A program made the translations under genes and the position numbers. From NCBI RefSeq assembly GCF_030269925.1, contig NC_085131.1:4788001-4852000 (forward strand): a stretch of DNA of 64,000 bases. Direction: 5' to 3'. The notes below the pieces were generated by a model that searched no databases, was not told the origin of the DNA, and saw only the letters and a list, made by a program, of their open reading frames with translations. Shown in pieces: positions 33,651 to 49,500 of the stretch. The first letter of the stretch is position 1, and each line of letters starts with the position of its first letter. The DNA is from Bombyx mori (Eukaryota > Arthropoda > Insecta > Lepidoptera > Bombycidae).

Positions 33651-35740
33651 AAAAGACCCGAAGACACCCTCCTTCGGTCGGGGTCCATACCTCTCGAGTT
33701 ACAGTCATATCGTGATAAATTCCTTCTTTGCAAGGTGATGAAGTGAATCATAAACATCGAGCTCCTTAAGTATCTTGAGGATCGCCAGCTGATCAGTGAT
33801 CGGCAGTACGGAAAGGCGATCTTCTTGTATGCCTCATACATAGACAGCCTGAAGCCTTGGGAAGCAAGGGCGAAGCTATGAGCCTAACATCAAAACGACA
33901 AATAAAATAGTTGGCTTTAGAAAATATCTAGTTTTGAGGTTCTACGAATATCTCTATATTTTGAATTTATCTTGTGTCCAATGTCATATATACCGCGTCC
34001 CTTAATCACAAAAATTATTACTCTAGAAATATATATTGACAAAGAAAAAGTAGAGCCAGGGTAAATAAAATGCCAATATATAATATTATATTATGTATAT
34101 CACGGCTTTTACAGTAGTATTCTCATGTAGAAAAAATCCAGTTCTGAGTTCAATAAATTAAAACATACTGACAATTTAATAAATAATTTTACATCCAAAT
34201 ATATTAAAGTTTAACGGAAAGTTGTTAATCACCTGACCACTATTAGTATTGCTAAATACAAAAGATAGAAAAGGTAAAAGAAAAAAAAATGGTAAATGGA
34301 AAACAAAATTTAAGTTCTCTTTAATGTATAAGATAACTTTACTAATAATTTTTTGCTATTCTTAACATTAAGCCTTTTAAATGTAAAGTAGAAATCACGT
34401 AATTAACAACTGCCTTGTAAATTCATCCTCGTTTTATCTCAGTATTAGTAGGAGCAAAATATATAATATAAAGCATTTTATCCTTTCAACGAACTAATAA
34501 TAATAATGTCAATTCTGATACGCGTGGTTTTAAACTAAGTTTATGTTCACTAACACGTTTAGCGATGATCACAGATTGAGGATTATAAAAGCAGAATCAG
34601 AACAGACCGTGCTATGGAGGATAATTTAACAATTCGAAACTTGCAATAGTGATTACTGAGTAATTTAGATTTCTTATAGCTTATCGGCTAACTTATCACT
34701 ATCAGCACTCCGGCCGCTAACGCACGGCACATTCCAGTTTCACGCATTGCTTTTCGATCCATATCAATACCAAAATTTAAATTAACAATAAAAATATCAA
34801 TTGTACCTAAGATCTTCTCCAATTCAATACGCATTGTGTATTCGTACTCAATTTGAATATATATATATCAGAGACCATTTCCTTTCACACTATCTACTGG
34901 CTCAACGTAATAGTGGTCTTTTACCAACACGAAGCTGACGAGCGGCGTCTCGCTCCCACTCTTCTTACCGTTACTTACATTAACGAACATACATATTGTG
35001 ATCAATAATAAAAATATAATGATACAAATACATTAATTACTACATTTCGATTATTGTGTGACATAAATATTTACAAAGCGCATTAGGAGGGCCGAAACAG
35101 TTAGGCAAGGCGGACTCCTAAACGAGAAATTAGATGCCGCGTGTGCCACCACGACCGCGGCCGCACTACACTTAACTTACATAATTTAAACATAGCGCAC
35201 TTCTAACACTTTATTAACTAAAACGTCTCAAGGATAAAACATCGCCGCCAGGATAGCCAAACGAATGCCCCAACAAATAATACAGTATATCGTCGTCAAT
35301 AGATAAAATTTACAGTTTATATCGATGAATGTTCAGCCGTCCTGACAGCGAGTCGCCATTCAGATTGTAAATAAATGGGAATAATAAAGTTTCCGGTGAT
35401 AACAAAATAATTATAAAACATCGACGATTATCCAAACTAGTCGATATTACGTACCTCACTACCAGTTAATTTTACAAAATGAATAGCATTATTCTAAACG
35501 TGATATCTTGATCTAACGGTACGATTACAATTTGGGAATGCAACGATACTACTACTCGATGAAACAAAGTTTTAAGTACCGACGATTACAAAATTTACTA
35601 CACATAGAGACAGCGACAACGTTCGAAACGCGATTACGAATATAGACAAACGGCCGGACAGATCGGCGACTTCCCGTAGGAACGTACATCTAGGAAGTTT
35701 TAGGTAATAAAAAATAGTAGTGCGGGTTGCGGCGGCGACA

Positions 35741-38700
35741 TCAGTTGACCATCAGCGTGTGCGACTCCATGGGTGCGGCCGAGTCGTACAGCGTGTCCGT
35801 GTCCTGCGTGGGCTCGCCCTGCAGCTGGCACTGGTTCGAGAGCGTGCCCGCGCCGCAGTCGCAGAAGAACCTTCGACAGACAACATAAACTTTATACTAA
35901 ATCGTGCAACGTACGTTTGTGGGTATGTGTGGGTACGTTTGGTTTGAAGGGTGGGGCAGCCGTTGTAACTATACTTGAGACCTTAGAACTTATATCTCAA
36001 GGTGGGTGGCGCATTTAAGTTGTAGATGTCTATGGGCTCCAGTAACCACTTAACACCAGGTGGGCTGTGAGCTCGTCCATCAATCTAAGCAATAAAAAAA
36101 TATATATTTTCAAAAATATTGATCACAAGAACTCATAGACTGAACAATGTAAACGAGACTTTAACAGATGAGATAAAAGTCTCGATTATGTTTGTATGAT
36201 TCCTTCAGGGCAGAAATAGGCAAAATGGTTATGCTTTTTTTTTTATTAGTTAGTTGAGTGGAGTGAGCTCAAGCAATGAAAAAATAAAATAAAAAAACTT
36301 TATACTAAACCGTACAATGTATTTAAGGTATCTCGAAAATTACTTCAGTTTTCTATCCCAATAGATTTATTTATTGGTGCCAAGACCTTTTGTGAGTCCG
36401 CACAGGTAGGTACCACCACCCTACCTGTTTCTGCCGTGAAGCAGTAACGCGTTTGGGTTTGAAGGGTGGAGCAGCTGTTGTAACTATACTGAGATCTGAG
36501 ATCTCGTATCTCAAAGTGGATGGGGTCAAAAATAAAACTGAAATATATGAATTATTTTATTCATGAAATGGTCGTTTTTTTTTTGTTATTGTATCCCCTT
36601 CTTTTTTCTTTGAATTTACTCTTAAAAACTAATACTTTACGTAGATTTGTATGTATGTATAGACCTATAGATAGACTTACCTGTCATGACGAATAAATTC
36701 GACGTCATGACCGGAATGGCACGTTTTGATGCAGTTCACGCAGATTGCATTGCGGTCTGTCGTATTGCACGTCTGGCACCTAAATAAATATACAAAATAA
36801 GTTGACACAGCTTAAAGGACTGATATCTACGGCAACTACGGCAACAAAAAAAAAAGTATCAGTGTCGTAACGGTTGTTTTATTCGAAAAATCTGTATTAC
36901 CACCCATATCATATGTCTTTAAGAGGAATATCTTCATCATTTTCGAAAGTCCCTATATTAAATTCTAGATCCAAACCGGCGCTGGTGAGTACCATTAGTT
37001 ATTTCTGTCGCGAAGTAATCTAAATATTCTGCTTTAAAATGTCGAACAGCTGTTGTACTAATGCACGAGACATTTCGGTCTAATCTAAGATGCGGAATCT
37101 AAGAAGCAGCATTCAAATTGAGTTGTAAGATTGTCTGGCTATTTTAACTACTAAAAATTGCTAACTTACATTGAATTATGGAAAATGATGTTTATATTAT
37201 AACTGATAGACACAGCTCGATTGCATTTAATGCTCATGAACTATTATATAATTTAGTGACCTACAAGAAAGAGTTTAATGAAAAATTCATCCAGAGACCA
37301 TGATTTTTCTTACCTATAGAAATCGTGCATCGGAAAGGAAGTATAAGAAGAGATTTTGTAGAGACACTGTCCACCGCCGACAGCCTTTTCAACGGCGTCT
37401 TGGTTGCTGAATATCTTATTTCCCCTAACTAAAGGAGTAACGCCAGAAGCCAGACACAGGCCTGCAAATAACAAAAAAACAATTTTATATCAGTCTTATT
37501 AATATTTAATGATATTCTTTTAAGATATATTTTATGTCAATTGAACAATATTTTAACTGTAATGGTAATTATTACAGAACTAGCTGACCCGGCAGACTTC
37601 GTAGTGCCTCAAACGATAAATAAAAGTCCTAAGCTTTTGTATAAAATAAACTTAAAACAAACAAAAACAAAATTGCTATTTTTATTTAATTCAGAACATT
37701 TTCATTTTTATCTACCTTTTAAACCTTTTCTTGACTTCCACAAATAATTCAAGATCAAAATTAGCCAAATCAGTCCAGCCGTTCTCAAATTTTAGCGAGA
37801 CTAACGAACAGCAATTCATTAATATATATATATAATATAGATAGAAAAACCTCAATTGGGCTAAAACATTTTCTACTAACACACAAGTTCGAAATAACAA
37901 CATTCAGTCAGTTTACAGAATAATGCACCCCATTCAATGGAAAGCATTTCCTTTCATATTTTCTCTACTGAACTACATCTAATTCGCTTCAACTATTTTG
38001 AAAATTTCTTGCACATTTCACATGGCAAGAGCGCAAACTTATAATGTATAAGAAAGCCCATTTACAACTTCTCAAAGGACAAAGCATTAAGTATACAAGA
38101 ATATAAAAGAAGTTACCTCCGAATCTGTTATTAAATATCTGATTATGTTCTAGGGTGGCGGTTGCATTATTAGTAATCTCGACACCGGCGGCCAGTCCGT
38201 CAAAGATTCTGTTCCGACGTAATACTGGATGGCTCTGCGTTGAGATCAGGACGCCTGCTTGCGCGTTGTGAAATATGTCATTCTCTTCTAACACTCCCTG
38301 TAAACAAATAGCTTATTTTTGTAAGATACTACTACTTCATAACTAGGATATACAGCAAATTTGTTGTTAAATATGTAATATTTAATTGTAATGACAATAA
38401 AAATAAAATTTTAATTTTGTATGAGTGAACGAGCTCACGTTAAATAGTAACCAAAGCCAATTAATTAATCACCAACTATGGAGGAAATTTCAATATAATT
38501 ACTGACACCCACAACAAACAGGAGAAAATGATGGTGTTTAACTGTTTCGTGTTTGCCTATTTATAGATAGATATTAGATATTATGTATGTTTATACATAC
38601 ATAGACGATTAGATTAAAGCTAAGTACTAAGTTACCAGTTGTAAAGATTGTAAGATCAGAAACAGATCAATATCTATTAGGTTATTTTAAGGTTAAGTCT

Positions 38701-41700
38701 GCTGATGGTTGGGATTTTTATATTTATTGCTGCAAACTGTTATACTTCAAATTTGTGTTTGATTAATTGATTAAAATCAATTCAATCAAGGGATATGTTA
38801 TTGAAAACAATAACGCCCTTCCATCATTTGCTTTTTTATTTTATTTAAAGGACAAAATGTCTAATTTATTACAACTGAATCTAAATTTGTCTGATTAAGA
38901 TTCAATTCATGATGCTAAAATCAGATTTTAATCTTGAATATTCTACAAAAATTATGTATCTCGTTTTTAAAATTTACAAAACATAAACTAAATTCTCTAT
39001 TAATAATCTCACCTTCCCACCATTAAAAATACAAATGCCCCCGTCACGTCCGTCGAAGATCTTATTCCTCTTGAGCGTTGGGTTTGAATCAGTCTTAATC
39101 CATACACCGGCCATCGCATTATCGAATATCTCGTTCTGCTCCAACAATCCGAGGCCCCCGTTGTATACAAGTACACCACCATTCTGACCACCCCAAATTT
39201 TGTTTCCTCTGATAACAGGGTTGCTGCCTGTCCTAATCTGAACTCCAGAGTATAGGTGGTTGAATATGTCATTGTCTTCTAACTTGCCGTGACCATTGTC
39301 ATAGAAGTATACACCAACCTAGTAATGAAGTGGTTATATAAAATAGATCAACTGTTCTTATATTTCCACATATTATTTTCACAAAAAAAAAACAATTACA
39401 CTAAACAATAACAGGTTTATTTTATATTAGAGTAGAGAATACTGTCCTGTCTGTGACTCACTTAATTTCTGTGATCCATATTTTGTTGAACATATGCTAT
39501 AATAACTATTACAAACAACCATAATAACAAATTGAACTTAATTGGATTCAAACTACCTGTGTATTCATTAATGTATATAAGTATTTTTATTGAAATAAAT
39601 ACAACGTATGGGTATGAACTTGCACTCATTCTTAAATCATATACAAATTTATTCTTCAGCACAACACAACTTTTGGTATAGTAAATATCCCCAGAATTCT
39701 AAATACTTCTTACACTGAAGGTAATTTTATTTTTAAAACTATTTAATGGGTATGTTTTAAGTTATTTTATGTATTCCATTTTATAGATTGTTGACAGCGG
39801 TGGTAAGATGCCTAAAACATTCATGACTTACTCCAGCAACATTTTTGAAAATGTAAAATTTAGTTTTACTACATGATGGTATTCTTTTAATGTGGAACTT
39901 TATCATGAACATGTTATGTACATATTTATATAGATACATTAGTACCTGGTGCTACATTTTAATTTTAGCATAAATACATCACTAACTATGAAATACACCT
40001 GACATCTTACATGTCAGAGCAAGGACTTTTGTAATAATATTGTAGTGAAGCCAAAGCACTATATAACGCAAATAATCAGACCTGTTTTCCTGAATGTATA
40101 CGGTTGCGGCGCAGAACAGGTGTGGAACCAGTAGTTATCCAAACACCAGCTAATGTGTTGGCATAAACTTCATTCTCTTCAATGAGTCCTTGACCTTTTT
40201 CATGTACATATATACCTCCATGCTGCCCGTGATGAATCTTATTATGTCTCACAATAGGATCACTGTTTGTGCGTATCTGGAATAATTCATTATTGTATTA
40301 TAACATGTTGAGTATTCTTGTCAGTGTATAACTTAAAAGTTAAATTAATTAATTTAAGTGTCAAGAAGATTCAAAATTAAAACATCTAATGAGCTCACCT
40401 GTATACCAGCAAGAGCATTTCCATATATATTATTATGTTCAATGAGACCTCGTCCTTCGCCAAATATGTACACGCCTCCTTGATGCCCATTATATATTTC
40501 ATTACGCCGTATGGTGGGGTTGCTGTTGGACGTTATCCATACGCCGGCAAAGTTATTCGAATGTATCTTGTTATCAATAAATTGGCCTAAACCAGATTCG
40601 TGCACATAAATACCACCAGTTTGACCGTGGTGGATCTCGCAGTGCACTACGGTGGGGTTCGCGCCGGCCTTAACTTCGAAACCGGCGATTCTATTGTTGT
40701 GAATATCGTTGGCTTCAAAGTAACCCTGTAAATGTTATTTTTTATATACTATAATGGCACATATGGCACATTATTAACTTATGAGTAATAACTTATTTAG
40801 TCAACATTTTGAGCACACATGAAAAACTGAAAAGCCTTATAAAATGGTCCTTACCAATCCATTCTCGAACGTAAATATACCGACGTCACGTCCGTGATGT
40901 ATATGGTTACGACGCATAATAGGGTTGGCAAAATTTTTGACCCATATGCCAGCAAGGGCGTTTCTTGAGATTTCATTATCCTGATAAGCGCCTTGCGCGT
41001 AGTCTGTGACATAGAGACCAACGTTCTCGCAGTCACTAATGTCACAGTGCTTGATTACGGGATTCGCGCCGGCACCGCTAACGCACACTGCTGCACCCAC
41101 TGGAGAACACGATTCATTTTTTATATTTTTATAGTCACAAACTAATTCCCAAAATAGATTTCTTAATCACAATGTACTAACCAACACTAGCGCTCCTGAT
41201 AATACAGTGATCAATTGTGGGTGAACAGTTATCTGAGACCTCGAGACAGAAGTGCTTATGATGCTGCATGGTACTTGTTGCATCCGGTGAGAACTTGAGC
41301 GTCATGTGTCCGGCATAAGCCCGAGTCGCTCCCTCCGCAAACGTCAGCGTCGATTCCGCTTCACGCTCAAGTACTACAGACTCCGCTACATTGCCCGTCG
41401 CACAACCTAAAAGTTTAAATTTGACTCACTGAATTTAAATTGTAATGGATTCGAGTTATAACATGAATACTAGCGGTAGTTTGTCTTGTCAGAAGTAGAA
41501 TAGATTTCCAAAAGATTTAGGCTTGCATTTGAAGAACAATTTTCATCATTCTACAAGGAATGCATTAAGCAATTGACACATGCTAATTCAATTCATGTTG
41601 TCTATTGTGTTATTATTGTGGTTATTGTCAACTGTTTAACATCACATCTTTACTTAAACCGATACATTTTAGGTATTGATTTATGGTCAAATTTAACAAA

Positions 41701-44700
41701 ATTATAATAGTCTTCTCCTCTAAATTGTGACTGTCCTGGAATGTATTTGCAAGACCTCGCATGTAATCTATTGTCTTATGATGGTATAATGACAAGACCA
41801 CCTCAAAATGGACGCAAATAAATAAAAACACACTTGTCAATTTTGTAGTTTTTATTATTGCATAGATGGGTGGATGAGCTCACAGCCCAACTGGTGTTAA
41901 GTGGTTACTGGAGCCCATAGATAATAGATATAAGTAAGTTTCAGTTAGTTAAAACAGCTGCCCCACCCTTCAAACCGAAACGCATTACTGTTTCATGGCT
42001 CAAATAGGCAGGGTGGTGATATCCATGCCGACTCACAAAATGTCCTACCACCAGTTTAACAAGTATGCAAATAGTCAATAAGGTATAGGAAGCTTGTAAC
42101 TCACCAATAAGCTGCACATCAGAATCAATAGCAAGACATTCCTCTTGATAGAGTCCAGCGTGTATGAAGACTAGCGCCGGTTGGTGGGTTGGTTGCGGGC
42201 GGCGACACGTACAAGCGCCAGTGGGGTTGCACGAGCACACGTTACTGTTGCTGGTGTTGGTTGTGCTTGCGGCACTACTGCTAGAGCTGCTCGTGGTGGG
42301 GCCCGCGGTATTCGTACTAGCGGTTACACTGCTGCCTGTCCGCTCCTCCACGAATTCCAGTGCAGTCTGTTTTAAATAATTTCAGTTCATTTATTTTTAA
42401 GTTTTCCTTTTATTTGCATTAGATAGGTTATTGAACTCAACGCTCAACTAGTGTTAAGTTACCAAATCTCTTAGAAATCATTTTTTTTTGTGGTTGAGGG
42501 ACTATTAGTGGTCTGGAGGCCTCTTTCCTCCAATTTCACCAGGGCAGGTGGGCGAGCAAAGGCTCAGCCAAGACGGGTGGGATTTGCTACCAGCTGCCTG
42601 AACGCCTCCAAAAGCGACCTAACAACTCAAGAGAGCTGCTACGCGAATAAATCTACTACCGAGTCTGAATCGCGACCCGCTAGAAAGATCCGGCGAGAAG
42701 CTCAGCGGGTTGTTGTTTAGGTTAGGTTACACGTCGAACTCTTTATTACCGAATTCGTCCAGTACCGTTACCGGAATCCCTAAGCCTACTCCTAGTGTTA
42801 GAGCTAAAGGTGTCTAATGCAAATGTTTTTGGATCTAACAGACCCGTAAGGACGTCTCTAGGGCGTCAACGGTGATTGGCTCCTTCGTGATCAAGATTTG
42901 GGGAGTAGTCTAGAAATCACAATGTGAATGCCGTCCCGACCCTACCTTGAAACATGAGATCGAATTCCCTTTTTTGTGTTATATGACGGCTCCCAAATAC
43001 TTGAAACTAGAACGAATGAAGGATTTGCTGTCCTACCGTATGTATCTACACGCGTGGACTTATAATAGTCGCGGTAATCGACTAAATTCACATTTTTTTA
43101 CAAATTTGTGTTTACAAATAGTTATTTACTCCTTCATTGTAGAAGTTATTCGTTAACTGTTATGTCACCACTTCCTTGAACAAAAATTGGATTTCGACCA
43201 GATGAAATTTTGCAAAGATATATTACAACCTAGATCATTATTATGTTATTTTTTATTACACTATGTATTTTGATACATTGACAGACTTAATGCCCAAAAT
43301 TAGGCAAAGAAAATCATGGTATTATGATAAGAATGGATATCCTATGCCCAACTTTGTATTATTGTAAATGATATTACTGAGTGCTACTGAGTATATTTGT
43401 TATAATAAATGAGTGTTCACTGGTGCATAAGTTTGCGTACCAACAGATATACAAATCAACTGGTCAGTTATGGAGGAGAGCGGACGAGTTCCATAAGCTC
43501 TTATTTTTCGCCAGAAATTGTATTGGAGATGAAAGCACGGGACACATCTAATTTCAAATACATTATAATTCATTAATTAAAACTTCTAATGATTTGTTTT
43601 TTCCTTCAACAGCAGGATGTTAACTGTTCTATTTACTATAAGTTTTGTACAATTAGCTTTGGAAATTATGTGATAAGTGTTTAAAATTAAACTCACCCTG
43701 ATTGTATTAAAATGCCTGATACGCGAATCCTTCTTTAGACGAAAACTAGGGCGGACGTGTATGCCATAGTAGAGCTGACGAAAGCTCTCCTTCCATGGGT
43801 TGTCTGCGTCGCACTCATCAGGCGCTACAAACTCAAACTGGCACGGTGCTGGGTGCATCAGTGGAGTGTCATACTCAAACACAGACTGATATAAACTTTT
43901 CCTAAACGAAAACATGCACTCATTTAGAAAATTTTGAAGTCAAAGTCTTTAAAAGCATTACTGTGAAACTATGTAAATTAATTTTTTCAGAGCATAAACA
44001 GGCATGGTGGAACCAACACTTTCACATTGTCCTATCAAAATCAAATACTATAAGATATATTTTTATCAAATGCATATTCTTAAGCTGTTTGTATCAGTTT
44101 ATCTAGGTCATCATTATTGTAAACAGATGCTATAAACATAGATAACCCAAATAAATATAACATGTAGTTTTTTGTTCAAAATATTTACTGTCAACTACAG
44201 TGAGTTATATCTGTAGATTCTGCTATAATTTATTGTTTTGTTTACAATAAAACAATGTTTGGTGTCACATGATAGTATAAAGTATAAAGTTTTTTTTTTG
44301 CCATCAATCTTCAAGCAAAAGACTCAATTGTTTTATAAAATTTCTTCCAATATGGTAAAAACAAACTATTTAGTTTTCCAGTGGAACTTACCATAGTTCA
44401 GTATCATTCGCGATTGTATTAAATCTCTTGCAGACTTGAGCGACACGGCACAGGTCGCGTTCAGTCAAGTATGACAGGATACAGAGCAACACTTCATCCG
44501 GCAGCTCATACTGCAAGTACTGCGAGACATTGCACACGTCCACGCCTTGAGAGAGTGATCTGTGACCATAAATAAAACATTTTGAAAGATCTTTTTTCTA
44601 AGCTATTCAATGAAACTGAAAGTCTTTTATCCTGTGCTTTTACAAGTCAATCTGGATAAGTCAATTTAAATACCTACAGTGATAAATTAGTTTTGAGAAT

Positions 44701-46500
44701 GAGTGCGTAAGCAGTGTCGTGTCAGCTCATACTACCTATCTCTTTCCGTTGATGTCATAAAAGGTGTCCAAGGATTCTCCATGCTGAAGCATTTACTAGT
44801 ACTACAATCACCTTTGAAGTCAGCTGGCCTAAAGGATAAGACAACCAGTGCATTTGTACCTAGTGATGCATCAGTGTTCGAATCTGGTAGGCCGGTGCTA
44901 ATTTTTCTAATGAAATACGAATTAAACAAAAGTTCACGATTGACTTCCATGTTGAAGGAATAACATTATAATTTGCGTAATTACTGGTGGTAGGACCTCT
45001 TGGGAGTCCGCATGGGTAGGTACCACCACTCCGCCTATTTCCGCCGTGAAGCAGTAATGCGTTTCGGTTCGAAGGGTGGGGTAGCCGTTGTAACTATACT
45101 GAGACCTTAGAACTTGTATCTCGAGGTGGGTGGCGCATTTACGTTGTCGATGTCTATGGGCTCCAGTAACCACTTAACACCAGGTGGGCTGTGAGCTCGT
45201 CCATCCCTCTAAGGAATAAAAAAAAATAAAAAAAATAAAAACAGTAATTAGGCACTAATGGCAGGGTGTATTTTATGGCGACACAGGTAGGTATCACTAT
45301 CCTGCTTATTTTTGCCATCATGGGCGCTGTTTTGAAGGATGGGACAACCATTACCAAATACTATTGAGACCACAATCGCACCGCATGTCTTCAGGTTGTC
45401 ACGACGGTTGTGTGCCACATGAGTCACATTGTTTTTCAACTTTATAAAGCATAATAATATGGTTCCTAATAAATTGCTTTTTTTTTTCATTGCAGTAGAG
45501 ATGATCAATAATTTTAAAATGGCGAATATACCAAAAAGGTTTAATAAGTGGCAGTGAGTTGATTCAACAAATAAACGCATCACATACATATTTTTATGAG
45601 TCACAAATATTTTAGCAAAATTTTAAGTTTTCTATTTTTATTAAAACTGCTTTTTTGGATTAAGCTCGTATTTCTTTATTACCACTATTGCTAACGTTTC
45701 GAAAACTTTAATTTTCGTGGTTATGGATGACTATCATTTATTGTTTTAAACTTTTTTTTAGCATGAAATATTCTTCTTCTTCTTTGGGGTTGGCACAGCG
45801 ATTTTTTTATTCCATTTGCTTCTATCAGCCCATCACATTCACACACTCCATCCACGTCTTCTTCGGTCGACCTCTTCCTCCTCTACCTTGCACTACAATT
45901 TCCATATATCTCCTAGTCACATGCATTTCATGTCTACGCATCACATGTCCATACTACGCTAACCGTCCGTTCTTTAATTTGTCAATCACGGGGCTACTTT
46001 CACACTTCCTCTGATATACTCATTCCTTCTTAACATTCGCATTTCGGTCGCATGCACTCTCCTCTTTCATGGTTTACTTTCCTTGCACGACAGGTCTAAT
46101 GATTGTTTTGTAAATTTTCCCTTTCAGCCTAAGGGTCATTCTCGGATCGCATGCTGTTGCAGAGACCTGTCGCCATTTCACCCAACTAACGTTTATTAGG
46201 CATGAAAGAATAACGTCTTCGTTAATTAGTTATAGAAGAGTAAATAAATATAAAAAAAAACCTTACTCCAAATAAGGAACCTATACTTTTTTAAATGGTT
46301 TGGTATACTTTCTGCTAGCTACTGTTTCTTAAAAAATATGATGATTTCATCTATATTTATATGATACTAGCGGACCCGACAGACGTTGTTCGGCATACAC
46401 AAAATGACGATGAAATAATGAAATAAATTAATGAATGCATACACAAAAATTCATTCAAGTCGATCCAGCCATTTAGAAGGTGTTCAGTGACATACAGTAG

Positions 46501-46540
<40 letters not shown>

Positions 46541-49500
46541 ATTAATTAGTTGGTAAAATTGTAATAGCAATAGTTGATTCAAAATTCATTTATTACTAAA
46601 ATCTATATATATAAAATTAAATTGCTGTTCGTTAGTCTTGCTAAAACTCGAGAATGACTGGACCGATTTGGCTAATTTTGGTCTTGAATTATTTGTGGAA
46701 GTCCAGAAAAGGTTTAAAAGGTACATAAATATGCAAATCCTTGGAATTAAATAAAAATAATTTTGTTTTTCCTTTGATGTGTCCCTCGTCGAACAGATTC
46801 TTTTTGTTTGTTTTAAGTTTATTTTATACAAAAGTTTAGGTCTTTTATCGATAGAGGCACTACGAAGTTTGCCGGGTCAGCTAGTCTTCATTAAATAATG
46901 AGAAATAATAAAAATTTTAGTTTATCAAATCTTCTACTTTAAGGCACAACTGTAAAGTGAAAGTTGAGTCAGGACTTATGTAAAATCAACAATCTAAATT
47001 ACATACAAATTGTTTATTATTATGTTAATTGTAGAGTTTTTTAAAAACAATGTTTCTAAGAGATAACAAAAATTTAAACAAATATGTTCATTTTGTGAAC
47101 AGAACAGTGTGTTATTTGTGGTAAGTGTAATTTATGTGGATTTTATTGTAAATGGCTTACATTTTGCTTGTAAATAATTTACAAATACCTTATAGTATTA
47201 TTTAGTAATGTTTTCTTTACTCACGTTCTAGGTCTCTTCCTGGCCGGCAATGAGCAAGCACCTGAAGGTCCGGGCTCGTGATAAGCTGGTGGCGACTTAC
47301 GGCGCAGGTCGTAAGGGCTATGATGGCCGGCGGTGGTGGCGGGTGCAGCAGCAGGTACGGGTGGTGCTCCGCCCCCACCGCTTGGGCCAGCACACGCGGC
47401 CGTCGCCGCCATCGCACTGCCCGTGACGTTGTTGGGTATTGGAACTGACTCACATGGTTCACCTGAAAATAGTCATTGGATCTGTTTATATGACTAATTT
47501 TTTTATTAATCATTGACTATGGTTTGTAAGCCTAAAGGAAAAATATTCATGTACTAATTAATTGTATCAAAAGTTATTCTACTTGATTGAAATTATTTGT
47601 CAGTTTTTTTGTATATAACATTAGTGCAATATTCTTCACTTGAAAAAAATATGGATTTTACTCTAACCACAATTTAACTCCAAACACATTAACATGAATA
47701 TCAATGTCAAATAAATCTGCTAAATCCTGATAAAGTAAGCTTGTTGTCATGAACAAACAAATTACTTATATTTAACAATTCTGTAATGTAGCTTTATGTA
47801 AAAAAATTTAAATTCCTTATTAGGGAAAATATTCATCACTTAAATATTGATAGTTTTGTTTAATATAAATTTATAAATCACTACTGTCCTTTTAAAGTTT
47901 CGTAACTAGAAATATTTATATTTTAGAAGTAGTATGCTTTAATTGAACTAAAATTTAACTTCAGTAATGTTTCATAGGAAATGTTCAATATTTATTTCTT
48001 AAGTCCTTTAATTACTTACTTCCTGTATTGATTAATAGTTTTTCTAATGAATTCTTATTGTAAAGGTCATCAATGTATAGCAGGCAGACTACTCATAGTC
48101 TTACTAGCTGTACTATAATCATTTATAAGACCAAATACTAAGTGATAGTGATTAGATTTTGATAATTGTAAACATGAACATTTTGTACTATTTCTTGTTT
48201 ATTATACCTTTCTTAATAGGTTTGTTCTTCCTTCCTTTCCTTCTTGTACTTTTGTTCCGTGCTTTCGGCATTTTGTATGCCTTTTGTCAATTTTTAATGT
48301 GTAATTTAAAATTTATATAAAAGGAGACTACATCGAAAACCATTTTTTGCAGTTGGGTTATGATAATTTTGGTGTATCATTATGGCTTGCCACTGAAATG
48401 ATCACCTAAATTTAAGAAAATTGATCAAAATGATTAATGTTTGTAAAGTGAGTACAAATGAAAAGTATCTTATTAGAATGAAATAGCTATCTTTGCACTA
48501 TTTTTATGAATGGATAAAATTAGGAACATATGTAAATTAGTAATAAAGTTAAAATTTCAGATTATTCTTGAGTAATAACCTCACAGATACATGCCTTCAT
48601 TTAGAAAGTAGTATTTGATTTGTTGCTAAAAATACAACCCTATCCTTGTATTGCATTATGAATATGTGAAACATAATAACTTTACATTTTAAATTAACTT
48701 TACCCCACGTTTTTTATATAGCTAGCTCAATATCTAATTAGTAACACTAATACATCTTATTTTCATTTATATTTACTTTCTTTGATTGATTCAATTACAT
48801 TATCAATTGTGATAAAATCTTACAAAGCCTATTTATTACTGCAATCAAAATTGTGATATGTAAACACGCTTAACCATATTAAACCATTTCATATAGTAAT
48901 TTTGACCAACATCTAACTTTGTATAGATAAACTTTTCGTAATAAATAACACATTGAGTTATGTTCCCACAGAATTTATAAATCTATTGTAAGTACTGCTT
49001 TTATTATTCATATAACATTTAATGTTAAATACCAAAGCAATACGAAGTGAAAATTAATTGTACTGCGTTAGGCTTCAGCGAAATTGCAATAGTTTCGTAA
49101 TGCAAATCGAACACGCTCCGAAGATTTAAGCATGTACAAAACAGCTGTTTCATCATACGTTAAATATTTTTCATCTTGTAAATCAATATCTATAATGCGC
49201 AAAATGTCACCGAAATGCGCAGCTAATACTATCATGAAAATGGTTAGTAATGGAACTAACGATTAACACATCAATAATCTTAACAGGAACAACGATCGAC
49301 GGCACTCAACTATTTCGAATTGAATAGCGTTTTCACTTGATTTTTTCACTTCACAAACAGTCCAGAATGTTGTTTTATTTCCTTTTATATAAAGCAAATA
49401 CCTTTAAATATGGAAATATTCGATTACTATTGACATTTGACCACGGCGAGAACGACAATATAAAAGCTTTAGCTAAGTCTGGGCGACTTCGGTCGACCCG

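Larger units (their letters stand above)
32755..35740. other. Convergent intergenic region RhoGAP/FBXO11
   Basis: Holds both 3-prime UTRs. An AATAAA for the RhoGAP gene lies at 32870-32875, and a minus-strand AATAAA for FBXO11 near 35209-35214. Old LINE tails lie at 33010-33225 and 33520-33650. The rest is AT-rich with no gene seen. Confidence 0.6.
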
